From the NCBI RefSeq assembly GCF_026130545.1, contig NZ_JAMOIM010000005.1:243227-307226 (forward strand): a stretch of 64,000 bases of DNA, read 5' to 3'. Source of the DNA: Lichenifustis flavocetrariae (lineage in GTDB: Bacteria > Pseudomonadota > Alphaproteobacteria > Rhizobiales > Beijerinckiaceae). Below the pieces are notes generated by a model, which saw only the letters and a list, made by a program, of their open reading frames with translations, made no database searches and was not told the DNA's origin. A program made the translations under genes and the position numbers. How positions within the stretch are numbered: the first letter of the stretch is position 1; the number at the start of each line of letters is the position of its first letter. This document shows positions 9,250 to 18,703 of this stretch, one piece after another.

Positions 9250-10371
9250 TCAGGATGCGGGGCTCGCCCGCCGCGCAATCGAGACAGCTGGAGCCTCGCC
9301 CCCTAAGCGTCGATACGCGCTCGGCGTCATGCCGGTCACCCTTTGAAACTCGCGGTGGAAGTTCGACTTCGTGCCGAAACCAGCCTCCATCATGATCGAG
9401 GTGATCGGATCGACAGTCGCCAGGAGACGCGTCCTGGCATCATCGATCCGGTACTCGTTGATGAACTGCGAGACGTTGCGGCCATGGACGCGGTTGATGG
9501 CGCCCGAGATTCTCCTTGCGGGAATGCCGGCACGGCGCGCCAGTCGCTCCAAGGTCAGATCCGGATCGCGATATAGGAGGTGTTCGGACATCAACACGTC
9601 GATCCGGCGAAGGATCGACGTATCCTCGTCCAAACCCACTTGTGCGAAGGACGGAGCGATTGTAGCGCCTGCATCCTGCGATGGGTGCGAAGCCGGGGCA
9701 ACTTCCGAAACGCCTGACATGAGGCTGTCCAGGATCAGTTCGGTCTCCGGTCGGCTCGCATCGGCCAACGTCGCAGCGTATCCGGCAGCGGCCAGCCACA
9801 GAACGCTCGCTACGGTCAGGATCGCTGTCGTCTGCCGAGCATCACCGAAGGCGAGGGCGAGTGACACGCCGGCATCGACGAAAGCTGTCAGAATGAGCAG
9901 CAGGGCGACTGCGACCAGCGCCTTGTGGGCGGTTGTGCTATCTCCGAGGCGCGTCGCAGAGAGGCCGTCCGGACCCCACTTGGCGGAATGAAGAAGCGCA
10001 ACCCCGTATCCGAGATAGATCGCAAAGAGTACGATATCGATCGGAGACCGCCATAGGGCGACAAGAGCGAGGACAAACGCCGCCGGGACGAGATGGAGCA
10101 AGAGTACGGACGGCGTCGCCGCTTCTCCGCGACGAAGCTCCTTGAAGGCCATGAAGGCCAGCGCAGGCAGGACGGCGGCGACGACCGGCTGGATGAGCCG
10201 TGTCGACTGCCACCCAACGCTCCAGTGCAGACCCGATAGGAACGCCTGGACGGCCGAGACCGCCACGAGCCAGCCGAAGAGACCAAACGTCTCCCTATCC
10301 TGCCGCCCCATCCTGACGAGGACCAGGCAGAGGACGAACGAGACGACGAACGGCAACGGGATCGATGGCAT
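9250..10371 (-). CDS. Membrane-anchored AraC-family regulator
   Basis: A 373-residue protein with an N-terminal half of about six or seven hydrophobic helices (PFVVSFVLCLVLVRMG, LIQPVVAAVLPALAFMAF, IDIVLFAIYLGYGVALL and others) and a C-terminal AraC DNA-binding domain (LTLERLARRAGIPARRISGAINRV, then FHREFQRVTGMTPSAYRR). This layout is known for membrane-sensing AraC regulators. The start MPSIPLPFVVSF is preferred over the longer frame because it begins just before the first membrane segment. It lies 185 bases upstream of the hydrolase gene on the same strand and may control it; that is inference. Confidence 0.85.
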   Translation of the reverse strand: MPSIPLPFVVSFVLCLVLVRMGRQDRETFGLFGWLVAVSAVQAFLSGLHWSVGWQSTRLIQPVVAAVLPALAFMAFKELRRGEAATPSVLLLHLVPAAFVLALVALWRSPIDIVLFAIYLGYGVALLHSAKWGPDGLSATRLGDSTTAHKALVAVALLLILTAFVDAGVSLALAFGDARQTTAILTVASVLWLAAAGYAATLADASRPETELILDSLMSGVSEVAPASHPSQDAGATIAPSFAQVGLDEDTSILRRIDVLMSEHLLYRDPDLTLERLARRAGIPARRISGAINRVHGRNVSQFINEYRIDDARTRLLATVDPITSIMMEAGFGTKSNFHREFQRVTGMTPSAYRRLGGEAPAVSIARRASPAS

Positions 10372-10629
10372 GGCGAACACGTACCATGGTTCGACGTCCT
10401 GCACCCCCGCGGAGCACACCACGAAGATCTGATTTCGCTTTCAAATCCCCTGAACCCGACGGTCTTAAGGCCATCCAATCACGCCGTTCGATGTGCCGAC
10501 TGAAAGGGGTCTGTCATCAGAAAAAGGTCTGGTTTGTGGTGCTCTCGAACCGGCTCGCGCTATCCAGGGCCGGCATAAGGTCCGACCCCCGTTATCCTTC
10601 AGCACCCGTCGATGCGGTCGTGGCCGAGT

Positions 10630-12546
10630 TTAGAATTCCTCCCAGCTGTCGCCTGCCGGAACAGCCTCATGCTTGCGGGCAGCGCCTCCCGCGGCGGCCA
10701 CCTTCAGGCGAGCCGCCGTCGCACCTGAGCGAGAGGTGCCGCGGTATTCGGACGATCTTCCTTCGGTGATCTCGAAGCGGCCAACCAGTTGCGCCAGTTC
10801 CCCTGCTTCCTTGGCCAACGAATGGCTTGCGGCCGTCGATTGCTCGACCATGGCGGCGTTCTGCTGCGTGACTTGGTCCATCTGGTTGATCGCCGTATTG
10901 ACCTGATGCAACGCCGTCGCCTGTTCTTGGGTGCTGGTGGCAATGTCGCTCACGACATTGTCGATTTCAGCCACTTGTCCGACGATCCTCTTCAGAGCCT
11001 CGCCTGTTCTATTCACGAGCCCGACGCCCGCGCTCACCTGCTGACTGGATGTCGCGATCAGCGCCTTGATTTCCTTGGCGGCCTCGGCCGAGCGTTGCGC
11101 AAGCGCGCGAACCTCCGAGGCAACCACGGCGAAGCCACGTCCCGCTTCACCGGCCCGCGCCGCCTCCACGCCTGCGTTCAAGGCAAGCAGGTTGGTCTGA
11201 AACGCGATCTCGTCGATGACGCCGATGATTTGCGTGACCTGCTGTGAAGATTTCTCAATGGCGCTCATCGCCATGACGGCGTTGTCCACCACCTTGCCGG
11301 AAGCTTCCGCGTCCGATTTGGTGGTAGCCACCACCTCACGGGCATGGATCGATCCTTCCGAGGTCTTCCTCACTGTGGCGGTGATCTCGTCCAGAGCCGC
11401 GGCCGTCTCTTCAAGGCTTGCGGCCTGCTGTTCGGTGCGGCGCGCCAAATCATCCGACGCTGTCGAGATCTCCGTGGCGCCGGAGCGCATCGCGTGCGTG
11501 TTCCGGGCCACGATCGTCACTGTTTCTTCGAGCTTCGACAGAGCGCCGTTGAAGTCGACCCGGAGCTTCTCATAATCGGCGGCGAAGCGGTCTTCGATCC
11601 GGTACGTGAGTTGTCCGGTGGAAAGACGCTCGAGGCCGGTCGCAACGGCGCCCACGACCAACGCTTGTTCCGCAGCCGCCTTGGCACGCTCGGCTTCCGT
11701 CTTGGCCAGCACCTGTTCGGCCATATGACGCGTCTGTTCAGCAGCCGCTTCAGCGGCCTTGAGCTTGAGCCCATTGTCCTTGAAGACCCGGACGGCGCCG
11801 GCCATCGCGCCGACTTCATCCTTGCGGTCTGTTCCTTCCACAGAAACGTCGAGGTCTCCGGCCGCCAACCGACCCATGGTCCGGGTCAGTGTCGAGATCG
11901 GGGTGGCAATTGTGCGGGTTAGCAGCCAGCCGAAGCTAACGGCAAGGAAGGCGCCAAAGACGGTGCCGACGATCATCGACCATCGTGCCAATGCGGAGGC
12001 CCAGTCTTTGGCGGCTGTGCGGGCTGTGAGAAGCCCCCGTTCCATCGCATCGGTCTCGTGCATCAGGCTTCGTATGCTGTCCATGGCGGTCTTGCCCGCG
12101 CCAGACGCCTCCATGGCGCGCGCTTGATCCCGGGTTGCCGGGTCACGTGCAAGCCTGATTTCCGGCTCCGCAACCTGTGTTTTCCAGGCTTCGGAAAACG
12201 TCTTGATCTGATCGAGCCGCTTTTGCTGCACAGGATTGTCCGATGTCAGCTGCTTCAGGGCGTCGAAAGCCTGTGCGAAATGTTCCTGACCGTCTTGGTA
12301 GGGTTCGAGAAACTTCTGATCGCCGGAGACTAGAAAGCCTCGGACCCCGGTCTCCTGGTCGATCATGCCAGCCATGGCTTGGCTCACCCGCTCAAGCACT
12401 TCATAGGTATGCGTATTCCAGAAGGTAGCGGAATCGACGTCGTTGAGGCTTTTGATGACGACACCGCTAAGCACCATCAGAACCAAAAGCACGCCAGCGA
12501 AGGATAGCGCCAGTTTGCGCCCAATTCCAATATTAGAAAACAGCAT
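10630..12546 (-). CDS. Methyl-accepting chemotaxis protein with CHASE3-type sensor
   Basis: A 638-residue chemoreceptor. It starts [21 protein letters not shown] with AGAGG just upstream of the ATG. Domain order: membrane helix 1 (about residues 10-30), a periplasmic CHASE3-like helical domain with the [20 protein letters not shown] signature, membrane helix 2 (about 188-208), HAMP ([20 protein letters not shown]), a second HAMP-like stretch, and the signalling domain with hairpin [20 protein letters not shown]. It ends in SWEEF, which matches the xWxxF pentapeptide that tethers CheR/CheB. No che genes are nearby, so it should feed a chemotaxis system encoded elsewhere. Confidence 0.93.
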   Translation of the reverse strand: MLFSNIGIGRKLALSFAGVLLVLMVLSGVVIKSLNDVDSATFWNTHTYEVLERVSQAMAGMIDQETGVRGFLVSGDQKFLEPYQDGQEHFAQAFDALKQLTSDNPVQQKRLDQIKTFSEAWKTQVAEPEIRLARDPATRDQARAMEASGAGKTAMDSIRSLMHETDAMERGLLTARTAAKDWASALARWSMIVGTVFGAFLAVSFGWLLTRTIATPISTLTRTMGRLAAGDLDVSVEGTDRKDEVGAMAGAVRVFKDNGLKLKAAEAAAEQTRHMAEQVLAKTEAERAKAAAEQALVVGAVATGLERLSTGQLTYRIEDRFAADYEKLRVDFNGALSKLEETVTIVARNTHAMRSGATEISTASDDLARRTEQQAASLEETAAALDEITATVRKTSEGSIHAREVVATTKSDAEASGKVVDNAVMAMSAIEKSSQQVTQIIGVIDEIAFQTNLLALNAGVEAARAGEAGRGFAVVASEVRALAQRSAEAAKEIKALIATSSQQVSAGVGLVNRTGEALKRIVGQVAEIDNVVSDIATSTQEQATALHQVNTAINQMDQVTQQNAAMVEQSTAASHSLAKEAGELAQLVGRFEITEGRSSEYRGTSRSGATAARLKVAAAGGAARKHEAVPAGDSWEEF

Positions 12547-13173
12547 TTTTGACCTCTGGGGCAGCAACGGATCGGTGGCGTCTAATTCCGCAATAACAGC
12601 CGCTTTCTTTCGAGTCTGATTCAGGGTTAAGAAAACGACAGGTAGGCCGCTCTGCTCAAAAGAGAAAACGTCAGCAGGACAATCCACTTGATATATGAAA
12701 ATCGCGTACACTCTCCGGCGATTCGACTTCGACGGATGGATCAGGGAACAATTGATATTCGAGATGCTTTCCAAATTCCAAATGTACGCGATCGGCAGCA
12801 TCGCCTCGGGGGTCGCCCGGAAGTGGCTCGAGTTCTCCGCACAGGTTCTGCGGCTGGATTAATGGAACGTCGCCGGCTTTAAGCAGACGCGACTGTGCAA
12901 ACCCGCCGAACTTTCCGCGCCTGTTCATATGCAGGCGACTTCTCGACCGAGATACGTCCCAAGACCAAGCACGATGCGCCCGGTCTCATTTGAACTTAAC
13001 CTCCAGAAAGGCCAGCCGCCGCGATCAAGGCTTGGCGCACGGGCCCGAAAGCCGCCTTCTGGGAGATGAAGGCGGCTGTTTGGCTTTCCGAAACGAATGT
13101 GACCACGGTGCTTTCCCCTTCAGAGGACTGGATTTCCGCGTCGCGACAACCGCCCGGGGCAGACAGGGCGGAA
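12547..13173. other. Intergenic/relic region, no gene recognised
   Basis: More than 600 bases upstream of the chemoreceptor gene. Short open frames occur on both strands but none resembles a known protein. The chemoreceptor promoter should lie in the first 200 bases. The remainder, next to an aldehyde dehydrogenase remnant, is probably decayed coding sequence. Confidence 0.4.
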
Positions 13174-13329
13174 TTATCGGTAAAACCCGAGAACGGCCTT
13201 GGTTTCCAGATAATCTTCCATGCCTTCACGCCCATATTTCCGGCCGTTGTCCGAATGCTTGTAGCCGCCGAAGGGGGCATTGCCGCGCCAGCCACGTGCG
13301 CGCATAGCCTTCGACCACCTCCTGATGCA
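13174..13329 (-). pseudogene. Aldehyde dehydrogenase C-terminal remnant
   Basis: The last 40 or so codons read RGWRGNAPFGGYKHSDNGRK followed by YGREGMEDYLETKAVLGFYR. This matches the conserved C-terminal end of NAD(P)-dependent aldehyde dehydrogenases (APFGGYKQSGxGRE...GLEEYLE.KAV). The canonical Ser/Gly of that block is changed and no catalytic Cys/Glu domain can be found upstream in any frame. It is therefore a decayed fragment. The open frame containing it continues upstream to 13536 without family similarity. Confidence 0.6.
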
Positions 13330-13790
13330 CGGGCGTTTCGGCTGTGGCACACCCTTCGGGCTGGAGGTGGCGGGCTGGCAAACGGCCGACACACCCTTCC
13401 ATCTTGACGTAACGGGCGAGAAAGGCAGCCTTGGCGGTCCGCCGCGCGGCATCCAGTCGAGCCGCATCGGTCTTTCACGGGATGGGGAACGGCAGAGCGT
13501 CGACGAGGATATCCAGAACGGATCGTCAAACGTCACCGATTTCGATCACGCCGCCAGCCTTACCCGCCTGATCGAGGACGTGCTCGAAACCTCCGAAAAA
13601 GCGCTCAGGCGACCGGTGGGAATACGTGGTCGAGCGATAGAAGGGACTGATCCCGCTAGAGTTCCATGTTGGCTGAGAGTAGCCGAATGGCTTCCGCCCC
13701 AAGAGGCCGTGGGACGCCGATCGAGGCTTGCTCTGAACCAGACGTTCCAAACCGCTCCGTGACAGCGAGTTTGGACATAAATGGCACCTG
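13330..13790. other. Relic strip, no intact gene
   Basis: Short overlapping frames on both strands without a recognisable product. One minus-strand frame (13526-13750) reads SHRSPERFFGGFEHVLDQAG but I cannot assign it. This is probably the decayed remainder of the aldehyde dehydrogenase locus or an adjacent lost gene. Confidence 0.35.
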
Positions 13791-14660
13791 TTACAAAACT
13801 TCGCTCATTGATTGAAACTGTAAAGTCATCCGCTCGGCATCCGGTTCACGATCCGTGAAGAGGCGGAAGGCCGCCACGGCCTGGAACACCGCCATACCGC
13901 CGCCGTCGATCGTGCGACAGCCGAGTGCGCGGGCGCGGCGGAGCAGTTCGGTTTCCAACGGGAAGTAGATCACCTCGGCGACCCAGAGATCGGGCCGCAG
14001 GAGGTCTGCGTCGATCGGAAGGCCGGGGTGGGCGTCCATGCCGATCGGCGTGGCGTTGATGAGACCGGTTGCCTCTGCCATCGCGGAGACGCGATTCATA
14101 CCCGCGATGGCGCGGCCTTCCCCGAAGTGCTTCGTGAGATTGGCCACGACCGCGGCGGCCCGTGTCGGGTCGATGTCGAACACCGTCAGGCGCTCGACGC
14201 CCAAGGTCAGCGCCGCATGGGCCACCGCCGCCCCTGCCCCGCCGGCACCGAGCTGCACCACCCGTTCCATCCGGGCGCCCGCCATCTTTGCACGAAATGG
14301 CTCGGCGAAGCCCGACCAATCCGTGTTTTCACCGATGCGGCGGCCGTCGCGGAACAGCACCGTGTTGACGGCGCCGAGCGCGCGGGCATCGTCGGACAAG
14401 TCGTGGAGGTGCGGGATTACCGCCTGCTTGCAGGGGTGGGTGATGTTCAACCCGTCGAAACCCGCGCGCTCGCAGCCCGCGAGCAGGTCCGGGAGGGCCT
14501 CGACGCCGAGGCCGAGCGCCGCGAGGTCGATGAGACGGTACACGCACCGCAGGCCCTGCGCCTCGGCCTCGCGCATCTGCATCTCGGGGGTTCGCGATGC
14601 CTGGATGTTCTGGCCGATCAGTCCCAGGAGGACCGACGGCGCCCGGCCGTATCTGCTCAT
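13791..14660 (-). CDS. Shikimate/quinate dehydrogenase
   Basis: A 289-residue AroE-family NAD(P)-dependent oxidoreductase. The N-terminal substrate domain shows GLIGQNIQASRTPEMQ and GLNITHPCKQAVIPH (catalytic Lys in the NxTxPxK-type motif), then AVNTVLFRDGRRIGENTDW. The cofactor domain has QLGAGGAGAAVAHAAL, and DIDPTRA at the end of strand two favours NAD over NADP. The HPCKQ variant is seen in quinate/shikimate dehydrogenases of catabolic type. Linked to aroQ, an MFS carrier and quiC, it most likely oxidises imported shikimate or quinate rather than serving aromatic amino-acid synthesis. Confidence 0.88.
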   Translation of the reverse strand: MSRYGRAPSVLLGLIGQNIQASRTPEMQMREAEAQGLRCVYRLIDLAALGLGVEALPDLLAGCERAGFDGLNITHPCKQAVIPHLHDLSDDARALGAVNTVLFRDGRRIGENTDWSGFAEPFRAKMAGARMERVVQLGAGGAGAAVAHAALTLGVERLTVFDIDPTRAAAVVANLTKHFGEGRAIAGMNRVSAMAEATGLINATPIGMDAHPGLPIDADLLRPDLWVAEVIYFPLETELLRRARALGCRTIDGGGMAVFQAVAAFRLFTDREPDAERMTLQFQSMSEVL

Positions 14661-14718
14661 TGATGCACATCCCTCGACATCGGCGCGCCACCGCGAGAGG
14701 CGACGCTGGCCGGTCGGT

Positions 14719-15165
14719 TCAAGCCTTTTCGTCGATCAGGCGGGCGAGACGCCGCAGCGCCAAGCCGTAACCCTGCGTGCCGAAGCCGGCGATCACGCCA
14801 TCGGCCCGCAGCGAAACATAGGAGTGGTGGCGGAAGGACTCGCGCTTGTGGACGTTCGAGATGTGGACCTCGATCACGGGACCCTCGAAGGTGTTCAGCG
14901 CGTCGAGGATCGCCACCGACGTGTGAGTGAAGGCGGCCGGGTTGATGGCGATGCCGCCGGCCGTTTCCCGGGCCTCGTGGATCCAGTCCACGATCTGCCC
15001 CTCGTGGTTGCTTTGCAGGAAGCGCAGCTCGAGGCCGAGTTCGGTGGCGAGCGTTCGGCAGTCCACCTCGACATCGCCCAGGGTCTCATGCCCGTAAATG
15101 TGTGGCTGGTGCATGCCGAGCAGGTTGAGGTTCGGCCCGTTGAGGATTGTGACGAGGCGGCTCAT
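14719..15165 (-). CDS. aroQ: Type II 3-dehydroquinate dehydratase
   Basis: A 148-residue type II dehydroquinase that interconverts 3-dehydroquinate and 3-dehydroshikimate. The opening [19 protein letters not shown] is the family signature and includes the active-site Tyr region. [33 protein letters not shown] and [19 protein letters not shown] supply the remaining active-site loop and catalytic His. It sits between the shikimate dehydrogenase and the MFS transporter on the same strand, with short gaps, as part of a catabolic quinate/shikimate unit. The start is the ATG at 15165, because the upstream open frame shows no similarity. Confidence 0.95.
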   Translation of the reverse strand: MSRLVTILNGPNLNLLGMHQPHIYGHETLGDVEVDCRTLATELGLELRFLQSNHEGQIVDWIHEARETAGGIAINPAAFTHTSVAILDALNTFEGPVIEVHISNVHKRESFRHHSYVSLRADGVIAGFGTQGYGLALRRLARLIDEKA

Positions 15166-15196
15166 CGTTGGCTCCCTGTCTCTGTCTCGAAGCGGC

Positions 15197-16519
15197 TCAG
15201 CCCACCGTGTCCAGCTCGATGCGGTGGATGTCGCCGAGCAGGAACACGTAGGAGAGCGCGCCGACCGTCGCCACGCCGCCCACAAAGGCGAGCGCCCCGA
15301 CGAAGGATCCGGTGGCCGACACGATGAAGCCGATGACGAGTGGCGTGACGATGCCGGCGAGGTTGCTGGCGAAGTTGAACAGGCCGCCCGTCAGGCCCAT
15401 GAGCGGCTTCGGGGCGATGTCGGAGATCACCGTCCAGCCGAGCCCCACCATGCCCTGCCCGAAGAAGGCCAGCGACAGGATGGCGATGACGGCACTGTCC
15501 GAGTCGACGTAGTTGGCCGTAACGATGCAGGAAGCGAGCAGCAGGCCGAAGATGATGGGCGACTTGCGGGCGATATTGGCGGAGCCCGTCTTGCGGAACA
15601 GCCGATCCGACACCCACCCACCAGCCATCACGCCGATGGCGGCCGCAATGAAGGGCAGCACGGCGAAGAATCCGACTTTCACCCAGCCCATATGGCGCTC
15701 GGTGGCAAGATAGGTGGGAAACCAGGTGAGGAAGAAGACCAGCGTGGCATTGCCGGCGAACTGTCCGATAGAGGCACCCCAGATCTGGCGATAGCCGAGC
15801 AGGCGGCGCACGTTGGCCCACGCGAAGGGTACGCGCGCGGCATCCTTCGGCGCGAGGCCGCCGCCGGCCGCGATGTAGTCGAGTTCCGCCTGGTTGACCG
15901 AGAGGCTCTCGTGCGGCTCGCGAAAGCCCATCCACCAGACGGCGGCGAAGACCAGCCCGGCCACGCCGACCACGATGAACATGGCATGCCAATTGTAGGT
16001 CGCCATCAGCCAGAACAGGACCGGACTGAAGAAGGCAAGGCCGATGTATTCGCCCACCGTGTAGGTACCCGTGGCGGTGGCGCGCTCGGCCTGCGGAAAC
16101 CAGGTGCCGACGATGCGGCTGTTGGCTGGAAAGCAGGGCGCCTCTGCTACGCCGAGGCCCAGGCGGAAGAACAGCAGGGAATAGAGGCCGGCCGAGAAAG
16201 CCTGCAAAAGGGTGAACAGCGACCAGAAGGTGATCGACAGGAAATAGGTGATCTTGGAGCCGAAACGGTCGAGGAACACGCCGCCGGGGATCTGGCTCGC
16301 CGCATAGGTCCAGGCGAAAGCCGAGAAGACCAAGCCCATTACGGCTGCGTCGATGCCGAGGTCGGCGCGCAGGGCCGGGGCGGCGATGCCCAGCACCGTG
16401 CGGTCGAGGTAATTGATCATGGTACCGACCGAGATCAGCGCCAGGATGCGGAAGCGCGCGCGGCTGCGCGTTGCCGTCGGCGGGGCCCTGACCGCGGCTG
16501 GTGTCGAGATGATGGTCAT
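15197..16519 (-). CDS. MFS transporter, anion:cation symporter type
   Basis: A 440-residue major facilitator with 12 predicted membrane segments. The opening [20 protein letters not shown] matches the ACS family (glucarate, quinate and phthalate-type organic-acid:H+ symporters). [12 protein letters not shown] is the MFS motif between helices 2 and 3, and [21 protein letters not shown] is characteristic of ACS members. GGAGGACACC precedes the ATG at 16519. Its place next to aroQ and shikimate dehydrogenase suggests uptake of quinate, shikimate or a related hydroaromatic acid. Confidence 0.9.
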   Translation of the reverse strand: MTIISTPAAVRAPPTATRSRARFRILALISVGTMINYLDRTVLGIAAPALRADLGIDAAVMGLVFSAFAWTYAASQIPGGVFLDRFGSKITYFLSITFWSLFTLLQAFSAGLYSLLFFRLGLGVAEAPCFPANSRIVGTWFPQAERATATGTYTVGEYIGLAFFSPVLFWLMATYNWHAMFIVVGVAGLVFAAVWWMGFREPHESLSVNQAELDYIAAGGGLAPKDAARVPFAWANVRRLLGYRQIWGASIGQFAGNATLVFFLTWFPTYLATERHMGWVKVGFFAVLPFIAAAIGVMAGGWVSDRLFRKTGSANIARKSPIIFGLLLASCIVTANYVDSDSAVIAILSLAFFGQGMVGLGWTVISDIAPKPLMGLTGGLFNFASNLAGIVTPLVIGFIVSATGSFVGALAFVGGVATVGALSYVFLLGDIHRIELDTVG

Positions 16520-16614
16520 GGTGTCCTCCCTCAATATCGTTACTTTGTGTGCGTGGTTGACGCCCTCTTGTCGGGGCGTTGAACGGTGGGGCCGGCCGCC
16601 GGCCCGGAGTGGTG

Positions 16615-17418
16615 TCAGGGCGGCGGCGCCTCCAGGAGCCGGCGCGCGGCGTCGAAGATGTCCCGCGCCCGATCCTCCGCCGGGCGGCCGTCGTCCATCG
16701 GCACCTCGACCGAGAGCGCAACGCCCGGCGGCAGCGCGGCAAGGAGCTCGCGCAGCGGCAGGGCGCCCTCGCCTGGGGGCAGGCGGCCACCGCGCGCTTC
16801 CGCAATGATCCCCTCCATGGTCGGGGGGCTTCTTGCGGGTGCGTCGCAGAGTTGGGCGCTCCGGATGAAGGCCGGCGGCAGCGCCGCCACGTCGGCAGGC
16901 GTGCCCCCCGTGCGCGACAGGTGCAACGCGTCGACCAGCACGCCGCCCGTCGGACGGCCGACCTCGCGCATCACGGCGGCGGCATCGCCGAGGCTGGCGA
17001 CGTCCCGCCAAGCCATGCATTCGAGGTCGACGCCCATCCCGTGCTGGGCCGCGACGTCGCACAAGGCAGCCAAGTTGGCGACGAGGCGCGCCCGTTCGGG
17101 ATCGGCGCCGCAACAACTCACCCGCTTTGCCCCAAACGCGCTGGCGGCGTCGAGCACCGGGGCCAACGCGGCGGCGTCGAACTCCGGCCCGATCACCACG
17201 AATTCGAGGTCGCGCACCGCGACGCCCGTTCGCTCCATCGCGTCGTGGAGCGCCTTCGCCTCCAGGCTGCCGTGCGGCACCGCGTAGAGAGGCGCGCCCG
17301 GAGCGGCCGGGAACAGGCGCAGGCCAACGAATGCGTAGCCGACGCGGCCGGCCATCGACACCAGCTCGGCCGGCGGCAGTTCGATGGTGGTGAAATGGGC
17401 GATCCCGAGGGGCGTCAC
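16615..17418 (-). CDS. Sugar phosphate isomerase/epimerase family TIM barrel
   Basis: A 267-residue xylose-isomerase-like TIM barrel (AP endonuclease 2 family). It begins with GTG in VTPLGIAHFTTIELPPAELV; the GTGA overlaps the GntR stop. Visible strands include VAVRDLEFVVIGPEFD, MGVDLECMAWRDV, GGVLVDALHLSRTGGTP and VALSVEVPMDDGR, with Glu, Asp, His and Glu in metal-ligand positions. In quinate/shikimate clusters such proteins can be 3-dehydroshikimate dehydratases or isomerases. A clearer dehydroshikimate dehydratase is encoded at 23358, so the reaction here is uncertain. Confidence 0.8.
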   Translation of the reverse strand: MTPLGIAHFTTIELPPAELVSMAGRVGYAFVGLRLFPAAPGAPLYAVPHGSLEAKALHDAMERTGVAVRDLEFVVIGPEFDAAALAPVLDAASAFGAKRVSCCGADPERARLVANLAALCDVAAQHGMGVDLECMAWRDVASLGDAAAVMREVGRPTGGVLVDALHLSRTGGTPADVAALPPAFIRSAQLCDAPARSPPTMEGIIAEARGGRLPPGEGALPLRELLAALPPGVALSVEVPMDDGRPAEDRARDIFDAARRLLEAPPP

Positions 17419-18176
17419 GGCGTCATCGTCCGCTTGAGGTGGTCGAGCAGCCTTGCGCCGGTGCGTGAGATGTGCTCGCGTAGCTTCGACACCGCATAGG
17501 CCTCGTCTCGGGCGACAGCCCCCTGAGCGATCTCCCCGTGCTCCATCGCGACGTTGCGGTCCCCTCCGCCGGCGACGAGCAGGATGCGGCGATACCGGTC
17601 GTTGAGGTTGTGCAGCGTGCCGCAGAAGTCGAGCAGCAGGGGCAGGTGGCATCCCGCGATAAGCGTGCGGTGGAAGTCACGATGCGCGGTTTCCCAGGCG
17701 GCAAGGCTTGGCAGATCCGCCGGGTCGCGGACTGTGCGGTTGAGGCGGTGCAATGCCCGCATGACCTCGCCTTCCCAGGCGGAGTCGCCGGCCCGGATGG
17801 CCGCACCGAGGGCCATGCCTTCGCATTCGACGCGCAGGCGCGTGATCTCGGCAAGGTTGTTGAGCGACAGGGGCGTGACCGAATAGCCGCGGTTGTCGTG
17901 CAGCGCGACCAAACCGGTCGCGGTCAGCCGCGCTAGCGCCTCGCGCAGGGGGCTGAGGCTGACGTCGAGCGAGCGCCGCACAGCGTCGAGGTTGATCTTC
18001 TGACCCGGCTTGAGATCGCCTGACAGAATGGCCTCGCGCAGGCGATCGACCAGCCGCGTCGCGATCGTGTTCTTGCTGTCATCCGACGGGTCCACGACCC
18101 GGATGACCTCTGTGAGGCGATCGGAGACCGCGCTGTCCGTGCCTCCCCCCAGCATAACGCATCTTTCCAATTCCAC
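17415..18176 (-). CDS. GntR-family regulator, FCD subfamily
   Basis: A 253-residue GntR regulator. The winged helix spans about residues 35-105 (RLVDRLREAILSGDLKPGQK, then VRRSLDVSLSPLREALARL). The C-terminal all-helical FCD domain shows RLRVECEGMALGAAIRAGD and AWETAHRDFHRTLIAGC, with Asp/His residues placed for metal and acid-ligand binding. The gene is the first of the minus arm and is divergent from the dioxygenase arm. A perfect palindrome lies 17 bases upstream of its start and a near-copy precedes the dioxygenase, so it probably represses both arms. A downstream ATG (MLGGGTD) is an alternative start. Confidence 0.9.
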   Translation of the reverse strand: MELERCVMLGGGTDSAVSDRLTEVIRVVDPSDDSKNTIATRLVDRLREAILSGDLKPGQKINLDAVRRSLDVSLSPLREALARLTATGLVALHDNRGYSVTPLSLNNLAEITRLRVECEGMALGAAIRAGDSAWEGEVMRALHRLNRTVRDPADLPSLAAWETAHRDFHRTLIAGCHLPLLLDFCGTLHNLNDRYRRILLVAGGGDRNVAMEHGEIAQGAVARDEAYAVSKLREHISRTGARLLDHLKRTMTP

Positions 18177-18192
18177 TGCTGATCCGCCTTCG

Positions 18193-18204
18193 ATAATCGA
18201 TTAT
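18193..18204. promoter_or_regulatory. Candidate GntR operator, copy 1
   Basis: The 12-base sequence ATAATCGATTAT is a perfect palindrome 17 bases upstream of the GntR start codon. FCD-type regulators bind short AT-flanked palindromes, and a related copy precedes the divergent dioxygenase gene. Autoregulation is inferred. Confidence 0.5.
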
Positions 18205-18660
18205 TCAGGAGACCGCAAGTCGACTTGTTCGGCACCTGCGAGGTGAAACGGTGTCGGCGAATGTCGCATGACCGGGTGCCCCCTCGACGCGGGCTAGGCC
18301 TTCACGACCGGAACCAGGCGCGGCGCTGAATACGGGCGCCAGGGCCGTCCGCTCTGGCCCCTGCCCTTTCACCAGGAAGGGGGCGATGTCGCCGATCGCC
18401 GCCGTGTCGAGGTCGGTCCAGCAGCATGATGCAGAAGCACCTCGCGAGATTGGCAACTGGTGGCGCGAGGACCAGTCTCGATTGAGAAGCGCCTGGACGC
18501 CGACGATTCACAGATCCGGCATGGATGTCCTCCTGAACACGGCGAGCTGGGTCCCGTCCTGCGCCGACCGTTGGAACAGCCGCGCCGCGGCTGTTCATGG
18601 CCCCTTGTCATACATCCGCGGCGGATCGCGGCGGCCGGAACGGACGAGAGTCGGTTGACA
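18205..18660. other. Divergent intergenic region, no gene recognised
   Basis: About 450 bases between the two candidate operators. Open frames on both strands lack similarity to anything I recognise. The region probably carries the two divergent promoters; its length suggests a lost gene. Confidence 0.4.
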
Positions 18661-18674
18661 GATAATCGATGATC
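18661..18674. promoter_or_regulatory. Candidate GntR operator, copy 2
   Basis: GATAATCGATGATC is a 14-base palindrome with one mismatched pair, sharing the core ATAATCGAT with the copy at 18193. It ends 29 bases before the dioxygenase start codon, a position suited to repression. Confidence 0.45.
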
Positions 18675-18703
18675 GGCGATGGGGACTGGCGGGGAGGTGC
18701 ACG

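Noticed and set aside
16615..17418. Second 3-dehydroshikimate dehydratase
   Set aside because: The TIM barrel is of the right superfamily but so are many isomerases, and QuiC at 23358 already fills that step; left as isomerase/epimerase family.
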